The position numbers and the translations under genes are program-made. The notes under the pieces were generated by a model, which did not search any database, was not told the origin of the DNA, and saw only the letters and a list, made by a program, of their open reading frames with translations. A DNA stretch of 64,000 nt from Rosa chinensis (lineage: Eukaryota > Streptophyta > Magnoliopsida > Rosales > Rosaceae): positions 16,076,141-16,140,140 of the forward strand of contig NC_037089.1 in assembly GCF_002994745.2 (NCBI RefSeq), read 5' to 3'. Shown here in pieces: positions 23,301 to 35,900 of the stretch; positions within the stretch are counted from its first letter, which is position 1; every line of letters begins with the position of its first letter.

Positions 23301-24120
23301 TATACATGACCCATCATTTATTATAAAGGTAAATTCAAAACAATTTGATTTGAAATTTTCTTAAACTAAATTAATTAAATATTATGATATAGTTATTACT
23401 CGATCTTCCAACCCAAAACTTTTGAAATCCTTCTTTTAGCAAATTCACAGGGGTTCCAACAACATATCAAGATAGAGAACCAATTATCTAATTAATTTTG
23501 GTGGAGAAAAAACATACTCATAAGAGATAACTGTCATGTGATTTTGATTCATTTTTCTTCTGGTGGTTGAAGATAGAAATAAAAAGTAGTATAACAAATT
23601 GTTGTATAGCATGTTCAAGAGCGTTTTGGTAAAAATAAGGAGGTCTACTTAGCTTTTCAAGTATTCTAAAAAACAAATTAGAGGTGTACTACGTATGGGA
23701 GGTCCAAATAACAATTTTGGAGGTCTAAGTAGAACCACTCAAAAAATAAAAATCTTCTCTTTCTGCTTTCTTGTCCTTATTTCTCACCTCCTTTTCCTTA
23801 AATATGGAAATTAGAAAAACTTCAATCACGTACAATTTTCTTTACTATTTGATCAATTTGCTAGTATAAAATATTGGAGGAGACCATTATGCAGCTTTTT
23901 AGGGTTGATTTGTTGTCTACTTGATACCAAATACGTACATATAATCTCGGCTTCGTAACCAAAATTAATCAGCAATTGATGGAGTTCATGAGCCAAATTC
24001 TTATAAATACATAGACAATGTCCTCATTTTCTCTTATGAGATTCATATTCTCATATTTAAGTAGTTAACGGTTATATATTTTGATTATTTTCAAATTAGA
24101 AGATGTAGGATTGAGTACCA
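20386..24120. other. Intergenic DNA with a GC-richer island, no confident gene
   Basis: 20460-21050 and 22490-23050 are less AT-rich than the surroundings and carry overlapping ORFs in several frames (for example 22499-23044 plus and 22599-22931 minus). None has a recognisable domain. A hexamer run (GAGCCT)n with variants lies at about 22755-22802. The island may be the promoter or 5' region of an unannotated transcript. I cannot support a gene. Confidence 0.4.
22755..22802 (+). repeat. (GAGCCT)n hexanucleotide repeat
   Basis: About eight units, the first five perfect (GCCTGA), then GAACCT variants and GAGGCT. Confidence 0.85.
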
Positions 24121-25360
24121 TTTTATTAAGGAGTAAAACCCACCACTAGGGTCAAAACTTTTCTTCACTGGACAAAATGATACCCAACTTTCAAAAGTGA
24201 TCAAAATGATATCTAAATTTTTAAAAGTGATCAAAATGATACCTAAATTTTTAAAAACAAATCAACTTGATACCCAACTTTCAAAAGTGATCAAAATGAT
24301 ACCTAAAGTTTTAAAAACAAATCAATTTGATACCTCAGTTTATTTTTTAGGGCTAAATACTAGTTACTACTCTGTGGTTTAGGTCCAAAATCAATTCAGT
24401 CCCTGGACTTCTAATTTCAATAAAAACACCCCTGTATTTTCAATTTTGATCTAATAGGTCCAATTCATTAATATTCTGTTATGAGTTCAAGTTATAGTTG
24501 GATTATTTGTTGAAAAACTATTTATTTAATAGATTTCTAATAGTATGACTCACTCCAAAATTGACTATGCAGGCCACCTCAACACCACATCATAAAACAT
24601 AGGCCATATATGAGCCACGTCAATAAGTTAAATGACTCAATTGTCTGAAGACTAACAAATTGGACCTATTAGTTCAAAATTGAAACTGCAAGGGTGTTCT
24701 TAATGAAATTAGAAGTTTAGAGATTGAATTGATTTTAGACCCAAACTACGTAGTAGTCAGTATTTAGCCTTTTTTTTTTAACTTCTTTGTTAAATCAAAT
24801 GCAAAATCAAGCACAAAAATTGAAGTTATTTGTGGTCAGAGGGCCATCAATCATCTATAACCCAATCTTCTTCTTCTATAGAATTAAAAAAAAAATATTC
24901 CATTCAATTTCAATTCTACCATCAATCGTAGAAACAAATAAAGTTCGGATGTTTCCCAACTTCTAAAGAAACAAAGAAAAATGGGAAGAGAGAGAGAGGC
25001 AGAGATAGAAGAAGAAGAAGAGAATTAACAAAGTAAAATAAAAAATAATTGAAAAATAGTTTTTTGTGTAAAATATTATTATAACCCCATAAAATACTGC
25101 ACCACACGTGATCAATTTTAACAAAAAGTTACAAAAAATTAAACCGAGGTATCAAATTGATTTGTTTTTAAAACTTTAGGTATCATTTTGATCACTTTTG
25201 AAAGTTGGGTATCAAGTTGATTTGTTTTTAAAAATTTAGGTATCATTTTGATCACTTTTAAAAATTTAGGTATCATTTTGATCACTTTTGAAAGTTGGGT
25301 ATCATTTTGTCCGGTGAAGAAAAGTTTTGACCCTATTGGTGGGTTTTACTCTTTTATTAA
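24121..25360. mobile_element. Mutator-like (MULE) non-autonomous element with 9-bp target duplication
   Basis: The element 24130-25351 has terminal inverted repeats of about 210 bp (24130-24338 against 25141-25351). The outer ends are GGAGTAAAACCCACCA and its inverse. It is flanked by TTTTATTAA on both sides (24121-24129, 25352-25360), a perfect 9-bp duplication typical of Mutator-like insertions. The TIRs hold tandem modules of the type GATCAAAATGATACCTAAA, each repeated three to four times per arm. There is no transposase. A second TIR element sits inside at 24351-24769. Confidence 0.88.
24351..24769. mobile_element. Second TIR element nested inside the MULE
   Basis: Inverted repeats of about 115 bp: GGCTAAATACTAGTTACTAC at the left, and the inverse ending GTATTTAGCC at the right. 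Shared inner words are CCAAAATCAATTCAGTCC and TCTAATAGGTCCAA. The flanks are T-rich (left TATTTTTTA, right TTTTTTTTTA), so a 9-bp duplication with one change is possible but not certain. Long TIRs and no ORF suggest another non-autonomous MULE. Confidence 0.75.
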
Positions 25361-27812
25361 AGAAGTGAAATTCACACTCCTAATTTTACAATACACACTC
25401 TATGTTTTTTTTTTTAGTACCTCAACATTACATTTTTACAATCTACACAACAAAAGAAAATGACTTGAAGATATTGAAAAAATAAATATGGAGTGTGGAT
25501 TGTAAAATGAGGAGTGCGAATATCACTCATATTTTATTATAGTGAATTGTAAAGCGGACTAGACAGATAGACAGATGACAATGGTAGTGAAATGTAATCG
25601 ACCCTACTACAAAATTTCTACTTTATTAGTAGCATATATTTAAAATCTGATTCAACCTCACTTGACAAGAGACGTACAATAACCCAATAGACTAGAACTA
25701 TGACATGAATTCGAACTTCTCCAATATAAGAAACAAACAAAAATTCGACAGCTTTAATGCCACAGAACACGTATATATAGGTAGGCTCAACTAGTGTCGA
25801 TGGATCGAGAATGTGAAAATCACTATCATAAGAAAGCCAAAGACGAACATTTCATTCAAGTTGTGTTTCTACGGTGTCAGAGAGCTCCTTGCAGTAGGTG
25901 AGAGCATATATTTCCTTTCCCAGGAATCCGATGTGTTATAGTAAGAGGTTAACACGTAAGAGATAGCAGTGCCCTAGTGTGGTCAATTATAGAACATTAG
26001 AACATATTTTGACCAGCTAGCTAGTTATTTCAAGTCGATATAATAGTATGGAATGAATGCATAGCTAAAAATGTACCAAATTAACAAAACTTATGGAGTG
26101 TATTAGTAATTTAGTATAGAATAGCCGATGTACACCTTTGTATTTGTTACTCTTAAATTGTTAGATGGTGAGATACAACTTTGTATTTGTGGCGTACACA
26201 CTTCTCTAGGAGCGATGAGTCCATGAAATAAACTCTATCGGGGTCCCTTTCATTGAATTTCCTACAGTAGAAATTATTAATTATTCTAGTACCGGGCATA
26301 AGATAATTCAATATTTCAACGTACGTTGTTATTTCTTAAGTGTAATATTCCAACACTAATGGGATTGAAAAATGCAGAATTATCATTTTCAAGTAGATTG
26401 TGGCATTGTGCAATCGACATGTCTGGATGAAAATGATGCTAGTTCTCCATCACATTTTAGGGAAAAAAAAATTTTGACAATCCAGATGACTTGGGCAAGT
26501 TAACTTTTGTAAACCATCATCAGGAATGAAGTAAAGTCAAAAGTTCAAAACAGTGATCCATTCATTGGTAAAACAATAAATGGCCGTATGATGAAAATTT
26601 ATAGCGGAGTTATATATGTACAACGATAAGGGGTACAATCAATCATAGTCACTACTTTCACAAAATAACGAGTTTGAAAAATAAAAGAAAAAATCATAGG
26701 TATACCGTTTATATAATACATAAATAAATATCACATCACAAAATTGATGAGTTATACGTGCACTCTAATGAAATAAGAGTATACATTGCTGGAAAATCAA
26801 AAACGACTAGGCTAGCCAATTTCGAATCTTTCTTAATTGGTTCTTATAGTATATAAAGTAGCTAGCAGGTTTACAAAACGTATGATCAACTCCAAAACCA
26901 AGTGCTATAGTATGCACAAGTGAAATCTAGGTAACCCATTAATCCATCATTGCGGCTAAGCTTAGCTTCTTCTTCACTTTGCAGTTTATAACTTTATATA
27001 TTCAGTCCGCGAGTCCAATCGCCTGGTTTTGCCAAGTGAAAAAAGCTTGGACTTCACGATTTGGAAAGGCATGGAAAATTGGTGTTAAATGTGGATGTGG
27101 ATTAGGCCACCTTGGTGGTCTCAGCTCTCCAGAATCAAGATGATCAACCACCTGAAAATATATTCAAATATTCAATCTCACAGTAGTAACAGTAGTATTA
27201 AAATTAGGGCAACATGGACTTTGTTGGATTTCCAGGCCACCCCTGCATGCATATCAACCATTCTGTCGATGATCGATCTCAAACCTTTTTCTTTATTCGC
27301 CTCCTTTTTCTCGATCTTCTTTCCCCCATTTAAATCCCTTTTGCTGCTTGACTTTTTATTATTAGTCACGTGCATCGATTTGACATGGAATGCCAATCAA
27401 TTGTTAAAGTTTTCTCTGTTGATTGAATTCAACGACCTGGAAATGGTGGCATTTGTATGAATATTATTTGTGAGATTTATATGCCATGATAGTGTTCAGC
27501 AAACCAAAGCAACTTTTTCTCCTATTCGTTAATGATTTTCCAAGTTATGTATGTTTCTCTTTCCCATGTAAAATTGACCAGGTTAAGGGGGTCCGTCGGC
27601 AACGATGTGAACAGAAACTTTCCTTTTTGATATACAAGTATGTCACTTGTTTAAGCGAAAATTATTCTATGCACATATAGAGTATTAAGTATTACATCAT
27701 GCTTTTAAAGTCTAATTGTCGGTGTGATCCAACCATTATCGACTTTTGCCTTTGACTCACAGTCATGTCATCATGATCAGTACCCTGTTGATGTATGGAA
27801 TAAGCTCCGTTA
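25361..27812. other. AT-rich intergenic DNA
   Basis: No gene seen. The ORF at 27089-27460 has no family resemblance. Confidence 0.45.
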
Positions 27813-29081
27813 AAGCAAGTCCACCGGTGCCTTCTTGACCAGTCGCCAGCTGGGCAAAGGTGATCGAGGTGGTGATCGAGGTGGAGAAAAAATGGCTTTC
27901 ACTGGTGGAAAAATGACTGGCCAAACCTTGACTTTTGGTGACCGAGGCCAAGAAAAAGGCCAAGCCCCTGACCAATTTCTTGACTAAAGCTCGTCGGTTG
28001 CTAGCTCGGCAACAGCTCCAGGTCGTGGCTAACGTCAGCAACTCGGTCGAGAGATCTCTGCACGTCGATGCCAGTCTTCTGTCTCGTAGCGGAGAAGACG
28101 CCGGACCGCCAAGCCGATGCCACCCAAAACATCAATTTCACCAAAACTCGACTATAATCGAAACCAAGTATATGAATGTGTAGAGCGTGAAGAGAAGATT
28201 AGTGTCTATACCTCATGCATCAACAATGGTGATCGGAGTAGCCGGAAAAAGCATAAACCCAACTGCGGTGTCTATACCTCATGTGCTCGATTCTCCCCCC
28301 TTGCTCCATTTATGGCTGAGCCGTGACCGGGAAGAAGTCGGCGATGACGAGCCGAACCCAATGCGGTGGTCCGCAGTCTTTTTACTGCCGGAAAAGGAAT
28401 TTTTGGTCGGGTCTTCTTTCGGGTAGCAAGGTCATCGCACCGGTCGAGGGTTCTAGCGGGTTTGACCTGATCTGACCCCATTTATTAATTTTGGGCGGCT
28501 CAGATGAATCATTAGAAGATTCGACGGTCCTGATCGCACCACACCTATTTTCTTTTTCATTTACATGTTTTCCAAAATTTCAAAACTTCCGAAATGCATA
28601 GAAATTAGTTTGAGTATCCAAAATATTCCTCAAAAATTCTCACGGACTCGTCGCATCGCATACTTTATTATCGAGTCAAAAAAGTACAGATTTCACGATG
28701 TGAAAAATTCATATAAATATTCCCGAGTATTCAATTAATAAATATGTGTATATATAACGGTAATAAAAAAACGGTAACAAAAAAATTGTAAAAGATTTAA
28801 AAATAAAATAAATTCTATGTCTTATTTTATTCACTTAAAATAATTAATAATTTTGTTAGTAGGTTATCCATAAATCTCCATTATTACCATCTATTTACAT
28901 CAAATATATTTCAATTTTACAATTTAAAAATAAAATAAATAAATCAATGAACAATAACTGACTGGTCAAGAAACAGAACTGGTGGAAACTCAAGCCTAGT
29001 GACATTGAACAGTTCCTTGACTGGTCGACCCCTTGACTTTTCGACCTTGACATTTACCCCCAACGGGTGGACTTGCTCTTA
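27810..29081. mobile_element. Non-autonomous TIR element, PIF/Harbinger-like
   Basis: The ends 27813-29078 are short inverted repeats, AAGCAAGTCCACCGGTG at the left and CGGGTGGACTTGCTC at the right. Both sides are flanked by TTA (27810-27812, 29079-29081). Near both ends GACCAGTC / GACTGGTC words recur. The interior is GC-rich to about 28500 and AT-rich afterwards. The ORFs inside (27935-28183, 28187-28426) show no transposase or gene homology that I can see. The short TIR makes the class less certain than for the MITE at 20134. Confidence 0.6.
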
Positions 29082-29827
29082 GTCTAAAGTCGATCAATGA
29101 AGCGTGTGCATTAGTGTGTAATGCTTTTGTAGGAAAACTCGATGATAAAACTTCTTATATAAACCAGACAAAAGAGTGTATGATCCTTAACATCGAGAAG
29201 GCTCCAGCGAAAAAGAAATAACGACACAACCCACATCTAAGAGACATATGCCCAAGTGGCCCGGCCTCATAGGTCCAATCCAAACCAAAAGTCACCTACA
29301 ATTGAACCCAAGGGATAAAAAATCGTGTCATTTGTTTGTCAATCTATCAAAAAAAAAAGAATCTTTGTAACTTGTTTATTTAAAAAGTCAAATTATAATG
29401 TATGTAATTTTACACGCACGATTCATAAAAGATAGGTAATTTTAAGAGTTGCAAGTGATGAACCTGTTTATTTAGTTTAAAAGGATTATCAAATTCAACC
29501 CGAACCAGACATGACCCATTGACAATCCTAAATACAGCACGGGATAACACCAATTGTTGCATGTTTCTCACCTTCACAAAAACGCCTCCATTAAAATAAT
29601 GTTAATCTAAGTAATGACTCTTTAAGAATGGATTAACCATCTTCCTTTCAAAAACAAAAGTAGTGTGGCCCAAAGTCCAACCCAAGAAAATTAAAAAAGA
29701 AATGTGACCATGAGGAACTCAGCTCCTTCAACCGAGAGTTAAACCCAATATAGGCCCAAAGCCCTTAAACCCCACACAAAACCCTCGTCGAACAACCCAG
29801 AACGAAAACAACAACAACAAACCGAAA

Positions 29828-31511
29828 ATGGTGAGGTGGTGGCGCTCAGCCGGCGGAGGCCTCCGGTCGCTTCTGTCAAACCCTCCCTCCGCCTCACACC
29901 CCTCTCTCCAATCCCAAGCTTCTCTCTACCACACCATCCAAGCCATCCCCAGAGAGTTCACCGGAAACCGAATCTCAGCCAAAGACAGAGCCCAGGGTCG
30001 AATCCCCGCCGTCGTCTTCGCTCAGCCTCCACCGGAAAACAGCCCCAAGCCCACCGGCCGGTACATCGCCAGAAAACACTTGCTGACCACCGAGAGGAAG
30101 CAGATTCAGGCCATTCTCAACTCCATTGAGCTCCCGTATTTCTGCTCCACCACATTTCCGCTCCAGATCCGAGCCGGGTCCGGGTCGTCGGTTCTGCTCG
30201 AATCCGGAAACGTCCTACCTGTCAAGGCAAGCCCCCATCCTGTTTTTGATAAGAAATTGTGAAATTTATGTCGGATTTTAAAATTGGGATTGTGAAATTG
30301 TGATTGTGTAGATTCATAGGGACGAAGAGAGTGGGAAGATACTGAATTTGGTGTTTGTTTGGGCCGATGAGGGCTCCGAGTTGAAGGTGGATGTTCCGGT
30401 TACTTTTAAAGGTGAAGATGTTTGCCCAGGTCTCAAAAAAGGTAAAATGTCTTTTACCACACAATGTTTAGCTATTACCATGATCAATAGTTAGAGTGTT
30501 AAAACTTGTAAAATGGTGTTATACACACTTGCATGTATATATTGAAGTTGGATTATTGAGTGATAGGTAGCATATTAGGCAGGAAGTGATCTTTATCGTC
30601 TGTGTATCTTGAACTGTTAGAGTGTTAGGTATAACAAAACACAAAACTGCAGCTACTTTTGGTGTTTAAAGTGTCCGTGCTTAAAAGCTTATCATTGTTT
30701 TAGTTCCTAGGATGTGGTGTGACAGGAGCATTAACTCTGAGAAGTAAGAGAGAAATAGTGAAGGGGAAGAAGAAATGGATGTAGAAATTTGGAAGAATAG
30801 GCAAGAAGAAGCAGGGAATAAATGAGAAGACAGAGAAGTCTAGAATTTGAGAAGCTGGTGTTGTATTTAGCTAATCAAGTGTACATCTAGTGGAGTGCAA
30901 TGGACGATTAGTTTTTGAGACTCGAACTATGAAAGTTACAAAAAAAAAAAAAACTGTTAATCCCCTGGTTAAGTAAACCCCTAAACTATGCTAAGAACTT
31001 AAGTGTCAAGATAAACATGAAGAAAATTCATCAAGATGTGAAGGTGCAGGGGTCGAATCTAATCCGAATCCTCTTGTTTAATGCATAATGTTGATACTGC
31101 CTTTAGTTCTTCATTAGGCTCTGTATAAGGGGGGTTATACTTGGTCGCTACATGCATGTTAGAGAAAGATTATATGTAACTGGCGTATCATTATCATGCA
31201 GGCATTTAAAGTTGTTTGTAGATTAATTATTGCTGGTCTTTATGCAACACGAACACTGATTATGACTTGTTCATGCCAAAACAGGCGGCCACCTGAACAA
31301 AATTAGAACAAGTCTAAAGTACCTTTGCCCAGCCGAACATATTCCTCCCAAAATTGAGGTGGATATCAGCAATCTAGATATAGGAGATAGGGTGTGCCTT
31401 CCAGATGTTAAGGTTCATCCATCCCTGAAGCTTCTGAGCAAGAACGATGTCATGCCTATATGTAAGATAGTTGCAACTAAGTTGGAAACCCCAGAACCGG
31501 CAGGAGTTTAA
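29828..31511 (+). CDS. Ribosomal protein bL25 family, probably mitochondrial
   Basis: Three coding exons, 29828-30226, 30312-30441 and 31285-31511, give 251 residues. The N-terminus MVRWWRSAGGGLRSLL is Arg-rich and lacks acids, so it looks like a mitochondrial presequence. The L25/TL5 domain follows: residues about 53-60 (RIPAVVFA), then ARKHLLTTERKQI, then GNVLPVK, NLVFVWADEG, VPVTFKGEDVCPG and PAEHIPPKIEVDISNLDIGD. bL25 binds 5S rRNA on the large subunit. Intron 1 (30227-30311) starts with GC (AAG|GCAAGC) and ends TAG. That is the GC-AG class, needed because a GT three bases into the PVK codons would delete conserved VK. Intron 2 (30442-31284) is GT-AG. Length is normal for the plant family. 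Organelle assignment is inference. Confidence 0.9.
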
Positions 31512-32829
31512 GCACAATCTTGAAAGCTTTGTAACCGAATTTGGTAGCAAGAATCACAAGAAGTTCAAGAATAAGCTTTTATTTCACTAGGCTACTGATT
31601 GAGGTGGTGTTATGAGATTCTCATGTAGGAGAGAGTTTGACATTGTTGTTTAGATCATAAATTATTAATCAGACACAAGTTGGGTCCTCTTTTAGCACTT
31701 CGAATAGAATCATTTGCTTTCTCTGCTTTTAGCTTCAGTTTAAGTGCTTATCAGGAGTTTACCACGGCATATATGAGCAAGTTTCATTCGCGTTTCTGCC
31801 TCTATTATCATATTTTCACAGTGAATCTGTCATTTCATGTTTCCATCAAATTCTGTAGTTATGGAAATGCTTGCAGCCGGAGCCTTTTCTTTTATTGGTC
31901 AATGTTGAGCTTTAGGCTGATATTCCGTTTAGGCTGATATTCCGTTTCGTGTTATTCACGTTGGATGGTGTATGTTTGATGTAAGACATGTAACGTCATG
32001 GAATTAGAATATTTACAGATCCAGCAAGAGAATTTTATTACGTATCTACCATAGCAAACCGAGCCGACACTATATTCATTCCTTTCTCTCTTTCACAATA
32101 ATATCTTGAATTATTTGCGTCTACTATAGCAAACCCAGTCACACTATAATCAGTTCATTTGTGTCTCCATCAATATACATTATAGGATTGTAAGCCTAAG
32201 ATTTCCAGGGGAGAAGAATCAAGGGAAAAGAAAAGTCATTTTGACGAGAGATGGGTAGACTAACACATCTCCCATGAAGCTTCACAACACTTTCTCAAAG
32301 ACTCACAGTCAACTTCTCAATGTCAAGCCGTGGGAGAAAAATTTAGCCAATCTTACGGCATCAGCGCAACGACGTTACAGCTCCTAATCGTTCATTAAAA
32401 GCCTTCTGTTAATGATTAATGCATTTCGCATTGCATGGCTAACGGGGTCTAGCTAGGGTTCGTAATGCTCTTAAGGCGAAAGATTAGCCGTTTGATTACG
32501 ATGATCACCATCAAACACATTGTGGCCGTACATCTGTTCAATCACTGTAACTAACCATTTGCATGAGTAACTAACTTTGTATCATGCAAAATAATCTGAC
32601 AGGCGCAATAACGGAAATAACGGACGTAACAAAGAAATGGGAAAATTTTGCAAAGGAGAACCCAAAGACACGTTAAAAGTGTGCTGTTAATGGAGGCGCG
32701 GCGAACTTGACTTGGGGTTGAAGAGGAGAGATATTGACCTCTCAATTTTTATGAAGGCAACAGCAACGCACACACCACCTTCCCGTTCGGCGTGGGATTA
32801 AAAACTGAGATTTTGTAGCAAACCGCGTT
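31512..32829. other. Intergenic: bL25 3' UTR and MAPKKK5-like promoter
   Basis: No ORF of note. A 17-bp tandem duplication (AGGCTGATATTCCGTTT) lies near 31914-31947. Confidence 0.45.
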
Positions 32830-32953
32830 TCTCTCTCTCTCTCTCTCTCAAAAAAAAAAAAAACCAACCAGAACGACACCGTCTTGTGCCGCCGGCGTCA
32901 TGGCCTCGTCCTCCGGAGAAGATCCATTGTAATGATCAATGCTAGCCACAACC
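32830..32953 (+). promoter_or_regulatory. MAPKKK5-like leader with TC tract and two uORFs
   Basis: A (TC)n run at 32830-32849 is followed by an A13 run. Two upstream ORFs precede the main start. uORF1 is 32900-32932 (10 codons, MASSSGEDPL). uORF2 is 32932-32970 (12 codons); its ATG overlaps the stop of uORF1 (TAATG) and it ends inside the main coding sequence in another frame. Translation of the main ORF would need leaky scanning or reinitiation. Regulation is inferred. Confidence 0.6.
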
Positions 32954-35900
32954 ATGCGTTGGTTGCCTAGCTTTGCTTCCTCATCATCATCTGCTTCGTC
33001 TTCGTCGCCAAAAAAGAAGGCCAGGGAGGACGGCGGGTGGATTTTCCGGTCGAGGAGGAAGGCCGCGCAGTCGAGGAAACTGCTCAATTTGGGGAGAGAC
33101 AATGACGGTGGAGCTATAACCAAATGCTCCAGCGCGCCGGGGTCGGAATCCGCGCTGGCCAGTCCGCAGCCGCTTCCTTTGCCGGAATCGGCCATCCGCC
33201 GAGAGACGAGGTGTTCTCGCTGTAAGTCATGGGGACATGAGAACTGCTTCCTCTCCCCGGCTCCCAGGTAAATAAATAGATTTCCCAATTTGATTTTCGA
33301 GAAAAAGCTATTCTTATTTGCTCATTGATTGCACAAAAAAAAAAAAGAAAGCAATTTTTTCTTTGAATTTATATTCTTTAAATTTGTGTTCAATGGATGC
33401 GTATATTATCTTGGCTCGTTTTGGAGGAACAAATGATAAATGGTACGGAGATTGTTAATTTACAAGCACCTCAGATCTTCATATTGGTGTGATTGCATAA
33501 TTTGTTGCAGATTTTAGCTTTAGAAAGTTTCATCATTTGTACATATGCTGATGACTTATGCTATGAGTTTGGTGTTGAAAATGTGTTTCAGTGTGTTTTC
33601 TTGGCGAGACACTCCAAAGAATAACGTTCGAGTACGTGAGACAGTGTCGTCTAGGAGGAAGAATCAAGATCGAAATCGTTTACAGATCCCTGAACATGAC
33701 TTCAGGCTCGATGTTCCTGTTAGAAGTGCACCCACTAGTCCATGCGCAAGTCCTAGATTCAGCCCACGCAGACCAAGTGCTGCTGATTTGTGGGCTCCGT
33801 CCAGAAATCAAGTCTGGTCTGCACCGGAGATGACTACTAATGATATGACTCAACCTCCCCCTGCCTCATCAGATGTATTTAGTAATGAAAGTTCCCCTAT
33901 AAACAGTCCCACGGCTAGAAGTCCCCTTCGACCCCCACAAGCATCATCCCCATTGCATCCCCGGCTAGAAGTCCATCCATTGCCTCTGCCTCCTGGAGCA
34001 AGCCTTCCTTCACCTAGTGTACCATCACCACAACCTCCACTCACACCTAAGCCAGAGCCCCAGCCGATTAAAGGGCAATGGCAAAAGGGAAAGCTTATTG
34101 GTCGTGGCACCTTTGGCAGTGTTTATGTTGCTACCAATAGGTACATACAGTTCCTTGTACAGGTGATGATAGCTCTTCTTTGCTTGCGGTAATTGCTGAT
34201 TAACTTTTTTGTTTTTGTTAACAGAGAAACTGGAGCTTTATGTGCAATGAAGGAAGTTGAACTACTTCCTGATGACCCGAAATCAGCAGAGTGTATAAAG
34301 CAGCTACAGCAGGTTATTATCCAGTATCTTTCACATTTTTCTAAGTATGCATAGCCAATGTTTTTACCTTGTGACTTGTAGGTTTAGCTTCCCTGGATAA
34401 CTTTTTCTAGATTATCAGTTGAACCTCTGTCGTATCAGTATGTCGTATGGATGCTTTCAGTTTCTTGCACTTCTCAACTTCTGAGTTGTTTGTGTAAATT
34501 GCTTATTGGACTAGAAATATTGGTTTTGTATGCTGGTAAAATCTGCATATAACTATTTCAGAAATAGGGATGTAGACATTAGATGAAATTTCTACATACA
34601 TTGTATTAAAGGATGTATTCTGCTAGGTTGTCACTGTGGTTATTACTCATACCATCTTTTTATCAGGAAATCAAAGTCCTCAGCCAGCTCAAGCATCCTA
34701 ATATTGTGCAGTACTATGGAAGTGAAATTGTGAGTAACGTCTGCTTTTATATTAAGCATCCAGGCTCATGTTCTTCCATTGGACTACTCCTGAAACAAAA
34801 TACAAAATACTTTCATGTATACGCAGGTTGAAGATCGGTTTTTTATATATCTGGAGTATGTTCATCCTGGTTCTATTAACAAATATGTTCATGAACACTG
34901 TGGAGCCATGACAGAAGCTGTTGTTCGCAGTTTTACTCGCCATATAGTCTCTGGGTTGGCTTACTTGCACAGCACAAAAACAATACACAGGTACTCTCAG
35001 CATAAACATAAAGTTTTTCTAGCAAAATTGGAATCTGAGATTAGACTTGATGTAGCAAATAAAAACAAGTCATTAACCTATGCCCAATTTTTGTCATTTT
35101 GAAATAAGCAAGATTTGTTTTCGGCAAAAGGGCCTATAGCATTGTGCTTTGGGTCAATTTTAATGCATATCATTTTTGTTTCTTTTGATAGGGACATCAA
35201 AGGGGCTAATTTGCTTGTGGATTCATGTGGGGTTGTCAAGCTAGCTGACTTTGGAATGGCCAAACATGTGAGTTCTGGTTCTTTCTTCACTCATTTTCTT
35301 AGGTTCTCATTGATCATACCCCTTTTGCTCCTTGACATGTTATCGAGTTGATGTCTCTTTGCATTATGCCATTGTATTGCTTTGTAGGATATGTTAATTA
35401 CTATGATCCTGCGCTTACATAGTTTCAATTACTTGTTGTGTAGCTTTCAGGACATGTAGGGAATCTTTCCCTAAAGGGAAGTCCATACTGGATGGCTCCA
35501 GAGGTAACCTTTTCTAATCAATATGTTGTGTGTAGAGGGCTATGCGTCCTATGCTTTCTGATACTGATACAGTTTTTATCCAACAGCTGATGCAATCTGA
35601 GATGCATAAAGATAACAGCTCTGATTTGGCTCTTGCTGTTGATATATGGAGTTTGGGTTGTACTATAATTGAAATGTTCACAGGAAAACCTCCATGGAGT
35701 GAGTATGAAGGGGTAAGCACATTATGTATTTCTATAGTCATGAAACTTTTCTTCTTGTGCTTTGAACGAGGCTAGTCAGTTGTTTCATTGTTTGTGTCCA
35801 AGGTCTAATTTCTTGTCAAACAGTTGAAACTCGTAATGTGCCTAGTGAGATGCTGGGTCTGACTTTACCTAATCCTTTCTAGTTTGGCCTCTTGACCATT

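Noticed and set aside
32939..32953. In-frame ATG at 32939 as MAPKKK5-like start
   Set aside because: MRWLP at 32954 matches the family start; the five extra residues have no counterpart.
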